Source: Solea solea (lineage: Eukaryota; Chordata; Actinopteri; Pleuronectiformes; Soleidae). From it: 64,000 nucleotides of DNA. The DNA is taken from NCBI RefSeq assembly GCF_958295425.1, contig NC_081143.1:26060586-26124585 (forward strand). The letters run 5' to 3'. Numbering within the stretch: position 1 is the stretch's first letter; each line of letters starts with the position of its first letter. Of the stretch, positions 46,196 through 58,202 are shown one piece after another. Both the position numbers and the translations under genes were made by a program. The notes beneath the pieces are model-generated. The model had not been told where the DNA came from. It made no database searches and worked only from the letters and a program-made list of their open reading frames with translations.

Positions 46196-46258
46196 TTGGT
46201 CTCCATGAGAATTACTGGTCCTGACAGGGTCAGTGTTTATACCAGAAAGAGTCCAAAG
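46196..46258 (+). repeat. Fragment of the 18.96-kb dispersed repeat
   Basis: ACTGGTCCTGACAGGGTCAG at 46214 and the flanking bases closely match 19169-19193. Confidence 0.6.
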
Positions 46259-46772
46259 TGATATTTTTCATCACATTACATCCACTTTAAATGCTCAACA
46301 CACTCTTTCCTGATCACTTCAATCAAAGCTAGGGTACAGTATACAGAAACCCATCTTGTCAAAGCAATTTTTACCATCATTCGCTCCATCAGTGTGTTCA
46401 CATGCACAGTTTAATCGAGCTAAGGCCGTCGTTTGTAAATGCACTCACTGACTTCTGTCTAGCTCTGGTGTCTTTCGTAGGCACCTCAGTAGTAAAAGAA
46501 GAGAACATTTTCATTGATGTTACTGCTGTTGGTTTGCAGAAAATGGCACCACTGACATGGTTTGAACTGACATCTCATGATCATTTCTCCAAAAACACTG
46601 TAGATTTTATATTAAGTACGATGCATTGATGGAATTTGTCACTGCATTGCTGGTTTTCACTGTGATGAATGTCGTTAGATTGCTCCAGCATCTTCTGTGC
46701 TTCACTCGCTCATTGACCTTGTAGTTGGAGCTCAATTAAGATGGAGAGAATGCATTTAGGCCCACTTGGCTC
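46259..46772. other. Unannotated stretch
   Basis: No recognised gene or element. Confidence 0.45.
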
Positions 46773-47020
46773 CACACACACACACACACACACACAGATG
46801 TATTTTTTGAGAAGTAGCACATGCTGTGAATGCAAATGAACAAACACAGGAATACTCCCTCACACACACACACACACAGGCATATGGAATTACACACATG
46901 TATTCACTTAGAAATGTAAATAACACACACACACAGTCTAGCATAGTCTGGCACACAGTCAGCCATCTTTTGCAACAGATGCAGGAAATAAAACACACAC
47001 ACACACACTCTCACACACAC
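46773..47020. repeat. Cluster of (CA)n blocks
   Basis: CA runs at 46773-46796, 46861-46878, about 46923-46935, 46992-47009 and 47012-47020 are separated by 45-65 bp of non-repeat sequence. Frames in both directions across it are simple-repeat shadows. Confidence 0.9.
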
Positions 47021-47059
47021 CTCTGGGATATACAGTGGCACACGGTCTGCTCATGAATC

Positions 47060-47720
47060 CCTGTAGCTAAATAATCCCATCATTTATCATCAGTGGTAAC
47101 ACACGTGCTTATATCCATTGATGCCACTGGGGAGCTCTGTATTTAGCATCTATGTCACTGTCTCACTCCTGCAGATACACATGCACTCCTGTGACCACAG
47201 AGCATGTATCGCGGTGCCTATGGGAGCTCGGCATATAGCGACTCTATTACCTTGCAGCAGCATTATTCCGTTTTGCACACGTCGCCCCGTCTAATCCGTT
47301 TAGGCGCGTTGCCGCCGAGAAGTTTCTCTTTGAGGAAACAGCAAGTTGGAATAGACACATAAAGGCGCTACAACAACAGGGATCAGGCACTTTTAAAAGG
47401 TTTTACGGGCGGCATTGAGCATTGCCCTCCCTGAAGACACACAAATCCACCAGAGGGTTTGACTTCTCTAAGCCATCACTCAGAAGCACGACTAAATATG
47501 TGGGAGCATTTGTTTCGATGGTAAATTATCTTCTGTAAATGGAATGTTGTCAGAAATGAGAGGCGAAGGCCTGAGAACATGCAGCACTTTATAATCCTCG
47601 GAAACCGGCAGCTTTCTGGTGCTATTGTTTATTTATGGACCCTTTACTGTTGTTTGCTTGCCGGCGTTTGGGTATCTGTTTGACTGGTGGATGTTTCTGC
47701 TAACCCTAGATCAAGGATGG
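47060..47720. other. Repeat-poor, mixed-composition block
   Basis: About 650 bp with balanced composition, several CpGs, and words such as CTATTGTTTATTTATGG (forkhead-like). There is no recognised repeat and no long frame. It resembles conserved non-coding DNA, but conservation cannot be tested here. Confidence 0.22.
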
Positions 47721-48065
47721 ATTTAATAAGCGCCAGTGTAGCCCAAGAGAACACGTGCTTCGTTACGCTGCTACCATACTCATAAGACAGCGGGTTTTCT
47801 TAATCCTTCATGTTTTCAGTGTTTCAAGTAAAGATTCACTTTGATCCAGCTCAAGAACTTGATAATGTTTTGTCTTCTAGTTAGAGTGAAGCACCTGTGA
47901 GCCCCCTCCCCTCCCCTCCAAATAGTAAATGTGTCATTAGTAAATTAGCAGCGTGGTTGATTGATACTGTTATAGCCTAATCAATAACACTGCATTCCCC
48001 TCAGGTTACTGATGCATAGACTGCACCACCTGCCAAGTTTTCTTCCCATCTTCACCTCCTGCTAA

Positions 48066-48088
48066 CTCTCTCTCTCTCTCTCTCTCTC
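48066..48088. repeat. (CT)n microsatellite
   Basis: About 11 uninterrupted CT units. Confidence 0.93.
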
Positions 48089-48456
48089 CTCTGCTTGCTT
48101 TTTATTAAGCCATTTCTCATTTTGCTGACTACATCACTGTTGTGTCTCTCCCACGACGCCCCTGCTTTGCTTCCTGTCACCCTTCAGGCTCTGAATCCTC
48201 ACAGTGTTTGCTAAAGTATATTTGGCAGTTATAAAACTGGAAAACAAAAACATAATCACAGAAAAAAAAAACTCCTTTGGGCTTACGATAAGATATCTGT
48301 AATCGAATATAAGAAATCATGAAAGGTATAACATCAAAACTGGCAAGTGTATGAAATAAGGAGGCAATGTAGAAAAATGAACAGGACAAGGGACTCCTAA
48401 CAGACTTCACCAGTGCTATATTCTTTAAACTGTCCTGCTGTCCTATTGTAGTGCTT

Positions 48457-48498
48457 TTTATATATTTATATATATATACATATATATATATGTATATT
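48457..48498. repeat. (TA)-rich palindromic run
   Basis: Alternating TA with ATACATAT/ATATGTAT interruptions, able to form a cruciform. Confidence 0.85.
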
Positions 48499-48867
48499 AC
48501 CACTGTCAGTCTTTTGTGAGTGCTTGCATTAGCAAAATAATTATGTATCTGTGTTGCTTTGTATTATGTAAAGGGATTGAGTAAAAATGTGCTTTTTAAT
48601 TTTCACATTGGTGGTTTATATTCTGGCAGATCCTTTATCCATCTGTAAGTGTTGATGGGTTGAATTGATAATCCTGTATTTGCTTAATACTTTAGATAAA
48701 TGTCTCCATTTATGTGCATAATAAATCACACCAATACAGAACCTTCCATTGGCAGTATTTATAGCATTGTTTTCGATTAGCTTATGCCACAGAATTTCAA
48801 ACTGCAGCTGCATTTTTTATTTTATTTTTTTAGCCATGAATTTCGAGGTCAGACGGAGGGGTCGATC

Positions 48868-48955
48868 AGAGCCGCTGCAGCTGAGCGCGCCACCACAAGG
48901 GACCAACCTGACCAAATGTGTCTGCTAACCACTGTGCCACCGTGTCAAGGTCAGG
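48868..48955 (-). mobile_element. tRNA-derived SINE head fragment
   Basis: In reverse complement, ACGGTGGCACAGTGGTTAGC is the conserved 5' head of abundant teleost tRNA-derived repeats. The B box is poorly preserved and no tail is seen. Confidence 0.4.
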
Positions 48956-50029
48956 ACTCTGTGATGTCCAAATCCATGTGTGGAAGTGATGATGACTCAT
49001 GATCTCTGAACCACTGTTTCACTATTTCAGCCTGATGAATAGTGAGGGAAGAATAATAATCAGAGAAAAGGTAAGAAAAGTCAACTCACATTTTCTCTAT
49101 AAAAACATTCAAAATTTCAATAAATGAATTTACTCAATTTGCCTAAAATCAAGCACTTTAGTTTAATATTCAATCCATGTGCATCTTAAGTGCTTTATAT
49201 TACAATATTTGCCATGTAGGCCTGTTTAATCTGTCACCTGACACGAGGAAGAGACCTTTTTTTTTTATCTAATACTGTGATCTCTTTGATTAAATGTGGA
49301 CATTAAAACATTACTTCATTACACATTATACTATATTATAGTCAGAAGATGCAAATATTTAAACATATATTCACTTGTTAGTCATTTTAATGTTCCAGGC
49401 CTTTGTGTGAGAGGACATTTTCTGTAATAAGACTTCCCTACCCCTGGTATTTTTCATAAAGATAACAATATGTGACATGTGATGCGAGTCTTGTGAGGGT
49501 TTTTTTTTTGTTAATCTGAACAGAGTCTGTGCACAAGAGGCAAATAAATGAGGCCCAGAGAAGGGCTGAGGGGCGGTCAATTTGTTCCACGAGTCCTCTT
49601 CACGTGAACAGCTCATATAGAGGAGATAAGAGCAATAACAAAAAGCCTGCTCCAGCAACTGCATCACAAATAACAGCAGCGTTCACAGCGAGTATCACAC
49701 ATTGCTATTGTGAATTTGAATACACGCGTACATGTTCTGAAGACGTGCTTCGAGTGTAAAGTGTACGCGGGAGAGGAGAAAGAACGACTTCTACGGCTCC
49801 AAGGCTGACCGTGATTGAGACATATTCCACAGCTGCTTACAAAGGCCACTGTCCACCAATGTTGCAGATGTCTGCTCGAGCGTGGCGACGTACCACACCG
49901 TCTTCTATACTCTGCCTTCACCATTATGACAAATCACAAGGAAGCCACCTTGAGTTTTCACATTTGGCCTTGCTTTTACTATGAGACTACTTGAATTACT
50001 AAATCAATGCCAATATGTACAGTGTGACA
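48956..50029. other. Unannotated stretch
   Basis: AT-rich to mixed DNA without recognised features. Frames up to 98 codons lack domains. Confidence 0.45.
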
Positions 50030-51155
50030 GTGTATCATCGCTTTGGAGAAAACAGAAATGGTATTTTTGAAGTATTCCAATCTGGGTTTTTTAACACTGC
50101 ACATTACTGAATATGCTCTTTTAAAGGTTTCAAATGGTATTCTTCTGGCCTCCGTTCATGCTGTAATTCTTAGACCTGACTGCTGCTTTCAATACAGATC
50201 ATTCTATCCTCCTTTCTCGTCTGGAGCATTGGGTGGGTATTAAAATGGCCACCTTGGAATGGTTTTGTTTTTATTTGGCTGATATAGAAGCTTCTGTGAG
50301 AAGATTGGTGAATCGAAGTCTTCCACAGCACCTGTCCCCTATGGAGTGCCGCAGGGTTCAATCCTCGGGCCCCTCCTGTTCTCATTGTATCTACTTCCCC
50401 TGGGCTCTATTATTTTTCGGAAACATGGCATGCCGTTCCATTTTTATGAAGAAATATATGTTCCCCTGTACTAAACTTGGCACAGGCTCCGACGTTGATC
50501 TTGGTCCTTTTGCCCTTTAGAACAAACCCATAGTTAAAAATGTGGGTGTAATATTGAACTCTGGTTTTAAGTTTGAAGTTCAGAGACACAACCTTGAAAA
50601 AATAATGTTTTCATAACTGCTCTACTGGATTATTGTAGTGCTCTTGGTGTTAGCCAGACTGCCATTGCCCACTTTGAACTTGTTTAGAATGCTGTTGCAC
50701 GCCTTTTGACAAGAACTAACAGACATGAACATATCTCCTCAAATTTGGCTTCCGTCCTCTGGCTCCCAGTACACCACAGGATACATTTTAAGTTATTAAT
50801 GTTTGTGCACAAACATCTTAATGGACTTGCTTTACCTTACCTCGCTGACCTACTTCCGCTTTGTGCTCCTTTGCTGTAGCAGCTCCCAAATTATGGAATG
50901 GTTTGCCACTTCCCATTAGGCAGGCCTCATCACTTCCTGTTTTTAAGTCTCTCTTAAAAACCCAATCTCTTTGCTTTGGCATTCGGCTCAGCACTCAGTG
51001 AGTTTGTGCAGTGTATGTTTTTGCCTCTCACCTTTATGTGTGTTTTGAATTGTTTTATGTTTTTTTTTAATGCTTGCTTTATAACTGTACAGCACTTTGG
51101 TCAACAATGTTGTTTTTAAATGTGCTTTAGAAATAATTTTGATTGGATTGGATTA
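50030..51155 (+). pseudogene. Degraded L2/CR1-type LINE: reverse transcriptase and 3' tail
   Basis: Read across several frames, the segment follows the LINE reverse transcriptase in order: EYALLKVSNGILLAS (about 50114), a DLTAAF-like block (about 50175), YGVPQGSILGPLLFSLYLLP (50339-50398), a short HFYEEIYVPL block, FELVQNAVARLLT (about 50676), then WLPVHHRIHFKLLMFVH (about 50760). The catalytic box that should read Y-A-D-D reads Y-E-E, so both active-site aspartates are gone. Frameshifts and stops are numerous. The 3' end CAGCACTTTGGTCAACAATG ... TTTTGATTGGATTGGA is an L2-type tail. The 5' half (ORF1, endonuclease) is absent, as in usual 5'-truncated insertions. Confidence 0.88.
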
Positions 51156-52059
51156 TTTGGGACACTTATTTAAAACTACTGCAGTTAACTATACAATCCT
51201 GGAAGATGTCGATGAACTAATCTTTTTTTTCTCCGCCTCAACTGACTTTCATGTCATTAGCAGTTTGGTCAGAGACCAGGTAAATGCATCCCTATTTTCT
51301 TGATTGTTTTGCAAATAACAAATAATGAATTTTCTTTGTGCCATCAACTAATCTGTTATTTTTCAGTGAAAACCCTGTTGCCGTGTGGAAAAGCATCACA
51401 TATAGACGGCAAGACTTCTAGGGAGATGAATGAGTTGAGCGCTATTCTGGCTTTTCTAAATCTGGGCCAAAGTCACGTTTTTTAGGAACCAGATTCTTAA
51501 CATTCAACAATGCATATCACGCCATTGCCGTCCTATTCTTTATGATACAAAAGCTAAAGAAAACAATAAGGAAACGTTTTCAGCGTAATGTTGCAGCAGT
51601 TCTTCAAAAAGGTCTAACATACATCCCGATGTAGTTGTGATACTGCTACAAAGTGCACAAGATTAAACTGTAAACATCACAATAATCACTTGTCATTCAC
51701 ACAGTCGCTGCAGTATGCAGGGGGGGGAGGGGCTCTGTATATGTTCCAGCTATTGCAGCTGTCAACCTCAGAGTATACAGAGGCTTCTCCACACCACATC
51801 CCAAACAAGAAAACTTTCTCGTTATAACACATAACTTTCTGGTTATAACTAGAGAAGGCTTTCCTGTGGCAGTTCTACACTTCCGTAGAAACAGGCAAGA
51901 TAAGATGTGCACTGCCTAAAAAAATGACTTAAAAGAAAGCCCACATATTCAACATCACCCACAGCTCACGTATGCACATTAAAATAAAAAGTATGTTTTT
52001 TTTTCTGGCTGCTGCCTTTCAAGAGGTCGCCATGTTTTACGTTACATGCCCTTCCACTG
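51156..52059. other. Unannotated stretch
   Basis: No gene recognised. A G-run (GGGGGGGGAGGGG) lies near 51720. Confidence 0.45.
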
Positions 52060-52262
52060 ACACAATCCTCCCATCTATCCAGGCTTGGGACTGGCACAAG
52101 GAGTACACTAGATGTGGCTGGGGGCAACTTAGGGTGTCCATTAACAATGAGCAATGGGGATTGGGTACCTTGCTCAGGGGCACCCCAGCCCTTGACCTGG
52201 CGGGGGACTCAAACTAGGAACCCGTCGGTCACAAGCAAAGTTCTCTTTCCCCTTGGCTAAAA
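52060..52262 (-). mobile_element. tRNA-derived SINE, reverse orientation
   Basis: In reverse complement the order is a tRNA-like head TTAGCCAAGGGGAAAGAGAA, a B-box-like CTAGTTTGAGTCCCCC, then GGGCTGGGGTGCCCCTGAGC and AAGGTACCCAATCCCCATTG. I recognise this arrangement as an abundant teleost SINE. The plus-strand frame 51972-52217 is a shadow of it. Confidence 0.65.
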
Positions 52263-53972
52263 CTGCAGAATTGTGTTACCGTACTATTATAATGTTATTT
52301 CTGAACTGTAATATAAAGTGTGATATTTTATTATTATTATCTATGTTATTAAAGGTATAGTTTCCAAACGCTCCCTTTCCCCAAACATTCTTGCTGAGGC
52401 AGCAGATTAAAGAAATCGGAGTATTTGTGCGCAGCACGAGCTCTTAAAATATTTGATCTTCCTCTCAGCAGTAGGTGTGAACACACTGGTAATGTGGCCA
52501 ATTTACTGCCTTCCCCACAATCCCCTTGTTAGGAGCGGAGTAAGGTTGAGTTGTATAACTTTTCAGGCAGCTCCTGACTTCACGCACTCTCCTCAATCCC
52601 TCTGGTTTCTCTCTACTCTGTTCGATCGTCGTGCTTTTATCCCCTCTGCCTCGCTCCATGTCCTTCACATTCGTTCTGACTCTCTGACGGCTTCAAGTCG
52701 TCCTCCGCCTCGCTCTAGCTCTCGCTCTCTCACTCCCTCCCTACTTCTCCCGCGGCTTTACACCTCATTGCGTTCACAAATCTTTCACAGCTCTGCTCTT
52801 TCTTGACTCTCCTCCACCATCTCTCCTCTTGCAGCCGCTGTTTATTGCATCTGCTTGATCTTCCTCCTTTCTCATCTCCATTCCTTCCTTCCTCGGTTCA
52901 GAGGTTGCACGCTACGGACTATATAAATTTCCCCCAAAGTTGAGGGAGGACAGAAAAATGTCTCTTCCCTTACTACTTAACCCTTTCTTGTGCCTCCACC
53001 TCCAGCTGTTTTGTTACACCTGAGCTTTTTAAAGAGACAGTTCAGGGTTTTTTTTTTTTAAAGAGACCTGCAGGCACACCCTCAGGGCACAAAATGGATT
53101 TCAGCCACTTGACAAAAGACTCAGTCAAGTGAATCTAAACCAGCCTTTGTATAATATCTTAAGAGTACTTTCTTAACACTATCCTTTTTTTAACAGGAAA
53201 CTGAAGTGTATGTTGCGTCACAAAACGCTCAGTCTCTGCACCAAAGTCCATCGATTAAATCAGTGTTTCGGCTCATGGGAGGACAAGGAGATCTTCTCCC
53301 GCCACATTCGGTAACATTATGTCAGTTCGGTTCATCCGAGATTGGAGATTTTAAATCAAGGACACTTGCACCAGGAGGAACCACCGCCTGCTGCAGTAGT
53401 TGCAGTTATTACTTCTCTTTTCTTGGCCGTTACAAATGTTAAGCTACTGTATGTTCAACTGTATTTTATAGAAGCCTTTACAGACTCACAGAACAAATTC
53501 AGTAATTGGACGCAGACTCAAAACTTTTTGTTTTGCACAAATTGGATTTTTATTGGACGGTATATAACTAATGGAACTAAGTAGTAGTTATATTGTTGAA
53601 ATGTATAGTTCAGCTATAAATTGTGACAGCCGCTATATTTCCCCAAAGTTCTTTTTTATGAAAATGAGTCTGCTGAAAAAAAACAGTCCCGTCCTTTATT
53701 AGTCTGCGCTGAAATCTCTTAATGCTCATATAAAGTTGGAGTTATTATCGTTTCATATTCCTGTCATTTAAATCACAACATGTTGCTGTCTTTCATCTTC
53801 TGTCGGAAAGTTTTGTCTCTATATGCACTCACTGCCTCACTTTCACCCCCCATGAGGGCTGGTTTCATTATGAACCAAGATCTGTCAGCGTTCTGCACAT
53901 CTCCTCCTCTTGCTCACCCTCTCATCAGTCTGTCCATTCCCTCCCGGTCCTTTTTTTCCATTTCCAAAGCGT
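52263..53972. other. Unannotated stretch with pyrimidine-rich block
   Basis: TTAAAGGTATAGTTTCC at 52350 resembles a TTAA-MITE end without partner. About 52560-52900 is pyrimidine-rich on the plus strand and gives a 117-codon Ser/Arg/Leu frame that is low complexity. No gene recognised. Confidence 0.4.
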
Positions 53973-54014
53973 CACTCTCCATCACATTTTCTTCACTCTC
54001 CATCACATTTTCTT
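53973..54014. repeat. Two-copy 21-bp tandem duplication
   Basis: The 21-bp unit CACTCTCCATCACATTTTCT+T occurs twice in direct succession (53973-53993, 53994-54014). Confidence 0.9.
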
Positions 54015-54465
54015 CACACTCTCCTCCCATTTCACTTTGATTCCCCAACATGTCTTCTGCCTAACTGAAAAAGAGAGCACTGAAGGTTTCATATTTCCAA
54101 ATGACACTTGTGTAAGTTGAACACTGAAACATAATTGGCTCCAAAACTAGTTATAGTGTCACAAAATTCATATAAAGCCCTTAAGATACAGAAAAACTAG
54201 TAACCACACAGATTAGATGAAGCTAATATCATTATCTTGTTCATCAGGGTGATGTTTCCACTTCAGGGCTGCTTCTTTATTGACAATGACATTTGAATTT
54301 TTAAATTTTAGCTTTAGTATACCCATCCTGTTATGTAATAGGATGGTATAGTTTAAGTGTTTTAAATGCCAACATCCCACTGTTGCATTGTTTTTAGGAT
54401 GCTGGCAATATTTGTCTTTTTCTGTCCTCTTGCATTTCTTTACACATGATTTTCCTAATTTTCAG

Positions 54466-54507
54466 CGGGAACAAAGATCTATTTCAGTTGATTGTTCACG
54501 AATTAAT
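54466..54507 (+). other. Candidate 42-nt microexon
   Basis: A T/C-rich tract ending CCTAATTTTCAG (to 54465) precedes 42 nt that are open in phase 0 and encode REQRSISVDCSRIN. The donor that follows is AAT|GTAAGT, a full consensus at positions +1 to +6. Length divisible by three fits neuronal-type cassette microexons. I recognise no protein containing this peptide, and sites of this quality arise by chance in 64 kb. Confidence 0.2.
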
Positions 54508-54514
54508 GTAAGTA

Positions 54515-56560
54515 GTGACAGTAGTGACAGTTTTAAGAGATGGTTGAGAAAACGTGAAGAATTGCAGAACAGTTTGTTGTTTGTATCAAACGGAAAAGAC
54601 TGTCAGAGGTGGACGTTAAAAAAAGGAACATTTCCTATGGAACTCAGCCATTGTGATTATCCCACCTATAAAAAGAGCCCAGTCTCTTGAATGGGATCTC
54701 TGAGAAACACTGTATGAAAAAAAAAAATGTACGGCTTAGCGACAATGAAGTTTAATTAAAGGTAATATTAATTATGCATGTGTTTAATCAGGCAAAATCT
54801 TTCTTTCTTTTAGCTGTCAGATATCAAATATTACCAAGTATTTTATTCTGTTCTTGTGTCTAACGTCTTTACTGATGCAAATTTTAACTAAAATTAGGCT
54901 TAAACAAGCCAAATAAAGAGCTTCATGCTGTTTTACTTTGTCATTGTTCCTCATTGACACACAAGAGTGTTATAACCCAGTGAAACCCAACGGGTCAACT
55001 TGACTATTTTCTTTTTTTACGTTTTATGGTCGAGAATGTGTCTGTAAACAGGGAAAACAATCAAAAGGCATGGAAATATCTGTGTGTCAGGGACGTGGTA
55101 ACACAAACCCAATGCAGGTCACATTACGGCATCAAGCTTAGGTTAACTCAAACCACTGTTGGGTTTTGGTCTGGTTCAGTTAAGCTTCAAACATAACAAT
55201 GCAGCCTCCTCTTTTTTAATCCAGTTAAAATGGAGTTCCAGCTTTTTTTCCCCCTCAGTTTTTTATCTTCTCCTCTTTATCTTTCTTTCTGTGTCAGTGA
55301 CAGTGTTTAAGGCGGCCCCCACCGCTTCATTAGCCAAAGAGTCCTGCTGGATACATTTACACTTCAAACACCAGGGCTGGAAGCGCTGATCAGCCGAGAG
55401 GAGGGAGAATGAAAGAATGGGAGCAAAAGTCTGAGAGACAAAACAAATCGGGAAACTGGAGGAGACAGTCAAGATGATGCGTGGGAGAGACAGAGTGATA
55501 GTCTAAGGGATGGCAAGAAAAAAAACATAGGCGGATAGAGGAGGGATGATCGAGCAAGTGGAACCGAGAGAGGCTGAGGAAAAGCTGCAAATTGGCTGGA
55601 AGAGAGAACGGATGGATGAACAGAGCAGGGAAGAAGAAAAGCATAAGTCTCCAGGAGCAGAGAGGGCCAGCAAGATTCCTGTTAGAATGCATCGTTAAAA
55701 TGAGCATATTGTCTCCAGCAGAGGCGTTTCAGTCACCGTATTCTGTGTAACATTTCTATCTTTACAGAATATATTATACATAGTACGGAGTACATTTGCC
55801 AGTTTGGCTCCAACTGCATCACTTCAGTTGGAAATCATGCCTTAACCATAAGCAGATGAATGACGCATGCAGGCAGAGGGTATTTCAATTTTGATGTCTG
55901 TCCCTTTTCATGCTGTCCTCGGATGGATATATGTATCAGTACAGTTATGGCTGTCCTTGAAAGAGACGGTGAACTCCTGCAGCCCACAGGCTCCATCAGA
56001 ACATCCATTCACATATGCACAAGGATGTTAGCCTATGAGTGCATTAAATATGGAAAGCACATCATCAACCTCCGCAAACACGACTCCAAATATAATCATT
56101 TTCACAAGAGCAAAATTGTCAAAATCAAAGTTATTTGTAATTTGTGTATCACATAGATAGTTTCTTGTATCTCTTCCACGTATTTTACCTCCACTTCTAC
56201 AACTCCCTCTTTCCCTTCTCTTTTCCATCTTTTCTCCTCTTATCCTTGTCCTACTTCTGCCTCCTCTTCCAACTCTTTTTCTTTTTTTTTTTCTCCTCCA
56301 GACTGAAAGAGACACTGAAATTCACTCCAACCCACTGGCTAGACATATTTTTAGATGCTCCGAGTAGATGAGGGGTGTCAGAGATTGAGATTAGGGTTAG
56401 GGGCCAGGATAGGACTGAGGTTAGGGTTATGAGAAATATCTGGGTTAGGATTAATTGATATCCACTGTTGGCTCTCACTCTGATCCAAGCGGCTTTTGGA
56501 CGTGGAAGGATAGTGCATCTTTAAGTTGCAGTTGCAGTTTTTTTTTTCCCCTCCCCATAC
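54515..56560. other. Unannotated stretch with purine-rich block
   Basis: A purine-rich plus-strand block lies at about 55390-55660. At 56380-56460 there are scattered TTAGGG words (GATTAGGGTTAGGGG, GAGGTTAGGGTTATG), the inverse of the TAACCC words at 45.6 kb. A pyrimidine run lies near 56215-56300. No supported gene. Confidence 0.4.
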
Positions 56561-56574
56561 AGTGACAAAAAAGC

Positions 56575-56695
56575 TCATTGTAAAAACTGTTGTAAGGCCT
56601 TGACCTAAAAATGCAAAGTGCCTTGAGATAATGTAAGTTTGTCTTGTGTAATTTAGCACTACACTAATAAAACTGAATTAAATTGAATGTGCTTG
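56575..56695 (+). mobile_element. LINE/SINE 3' tail fragment
   Basis: AAAGTGCCTTGAGATAATGT ... AGCACTACACTAATAAAACT ... GAATTAAATTGAAT is the degraded 3' end of a common teleost L2/Rex-like element. It is related to the tail at 8664-8712. Confidence 0.6.
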
Positions 56696-57897
56696 GATAA
56701 TAATTAAAAGGCAAATGTTACTCAGCACACTGTACTCAGTCTTTTTCTTCCCTTAAAGACCTCTTTACTCATAATTGCCACATCAGTGAGGTGGACTACT
56801 ATCAGTGAGATTAGACTAAATTAGTTATTATAATATTATAGTATATTTTCTCTCTATTCCCAGGCTATTGAAATGAGTCCAATAGACCATGCACACTGTA
56901 CAAAGAAAAGTGTGGGAATGTGTTACTTCAGCATTCATTCCCAGGTTAATGAACACAGGTATTCACCCACTTCTGTCTGACTGCATCTCAATCTCATTTC
57001 AGATTGAGTATGAGTAAGAGACCAAACAGACCGATCATCCAGATTGGGTTTGGGTTATATCGTTGCGTTTTTGGTGCAATGCTAAGACATTAATCTTTCT
57101 ACCTTTGCTTAATCCTTAAAATTGAGCTCCTGCCAATGAGTTTGACCAAGTGAGTGAAGTAAAATAAATCCCACAGTTACATCTGTAAAGTTGTCACGCA
57201 GCTCCATTATGAAGGGTTTCCTTCTTCCTCTGACACTTTTTTTGTTTTTCAGTGTTTTCTTACATTTATCATTTCATGCTAAATGTCACTTCAACTTCAA
57301 TTCATTTGTTCCTCGTCTTGTTTGATTTGGTATAATTATGTCTGTTTTGAGGTGAGTTGAATCAGTTCACGCAGATGATGACAATGCTCCACAGTGTCTA
57401 TAAAAAACGTTATTTGGGTAATTAAACACATCACTGCCCAAATTCCACTTTAGCTGCTGGATATTAGCCAGATTGTTACTCCTCCGCGCCTCACAACAAA
57501 TACTGTAACTGTGGGGGTCTGATGGGTTTGCTGATTAATTCCAGGAATCAGTGATTACCTTGCCAGGTGGTTAGATTTCCACTTCTGCAATGTTCTGCCT
57601 TCCATTGCAAAACACCCTGTTTGTTGTGGATTGGATTTTCTCCCAACATACTGTAGCTTGTAAATGCTTTGTGGCTTGTTTGACCTTCCCCCACCTCCAA
57701 CCACAGTCACAACTCAAGCCTGGCATGGCTGTCATATTTGGATTCCACCCTGAATATTATGGATTTAGTCGAGACTAATTCAAAATATTGGTTTTGCTCT
57801 TTGATGGAACGATATATTAGTAAAAAAAACACCCTAACCCCAAAGACTAGCAAAGACACTGAATGCCAAAAGATGCCAAAGCTTGACTCAGTGCTTC
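56696..57897. other. Unannotated stretch
   Basis: No recognised gene or repeat ends. Confidence 0.45.
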
Positions 57898-58200
57898 TTA
57901 AAGGAATATTTCACCAATTTGCATTAAGCTTTGTTTTACTAGAATAGGGGTAGTATTTTTGAAAAAATTGTGCTTCCTAACCTCAGTTTCCTCTGAGTTG
58001 AGAAATATCTTATATTCTTTTCTTTGTTACGTGCCCACCAGTGACACTTGGTCCTGTTAGCATAACTGCTAGCAAAGATGGCGGATACTGTTTACATTCT
58101 GGGAATGAGGTCCTGCCCCACTACGAGTCGGTCTAAAAACTGCGGAATTAGCGTTGTAGTGATACAAAGCTAAATGCAAATCTTTGAAGCATTCCTTTAA
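57898..58200. mobile_element. TTAA-flanked MITE with long inverted ends
   Basis: The left end TTAAAGGAATATTTCACCAA and the right end read inward TTAAAGGAATGCTTCAAAGA are inverted repeats extending about 37 bp with several mismatches, both ending in AGCTTTGT. TTAA is present at both edges. Length 303 bp, no coding capacity. Its right edge is overlapped by the target duplication of the hAT element that follows. Confidence 0.75.
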
Positions 58201-58202
58201 AC

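Noticed and set aside
52453..52806. 117-codon plus-strand frame rich in Ser and Arg
   Set aside because: It lies in a pyrimidine-rich tract and a low-complexity composition explains it.
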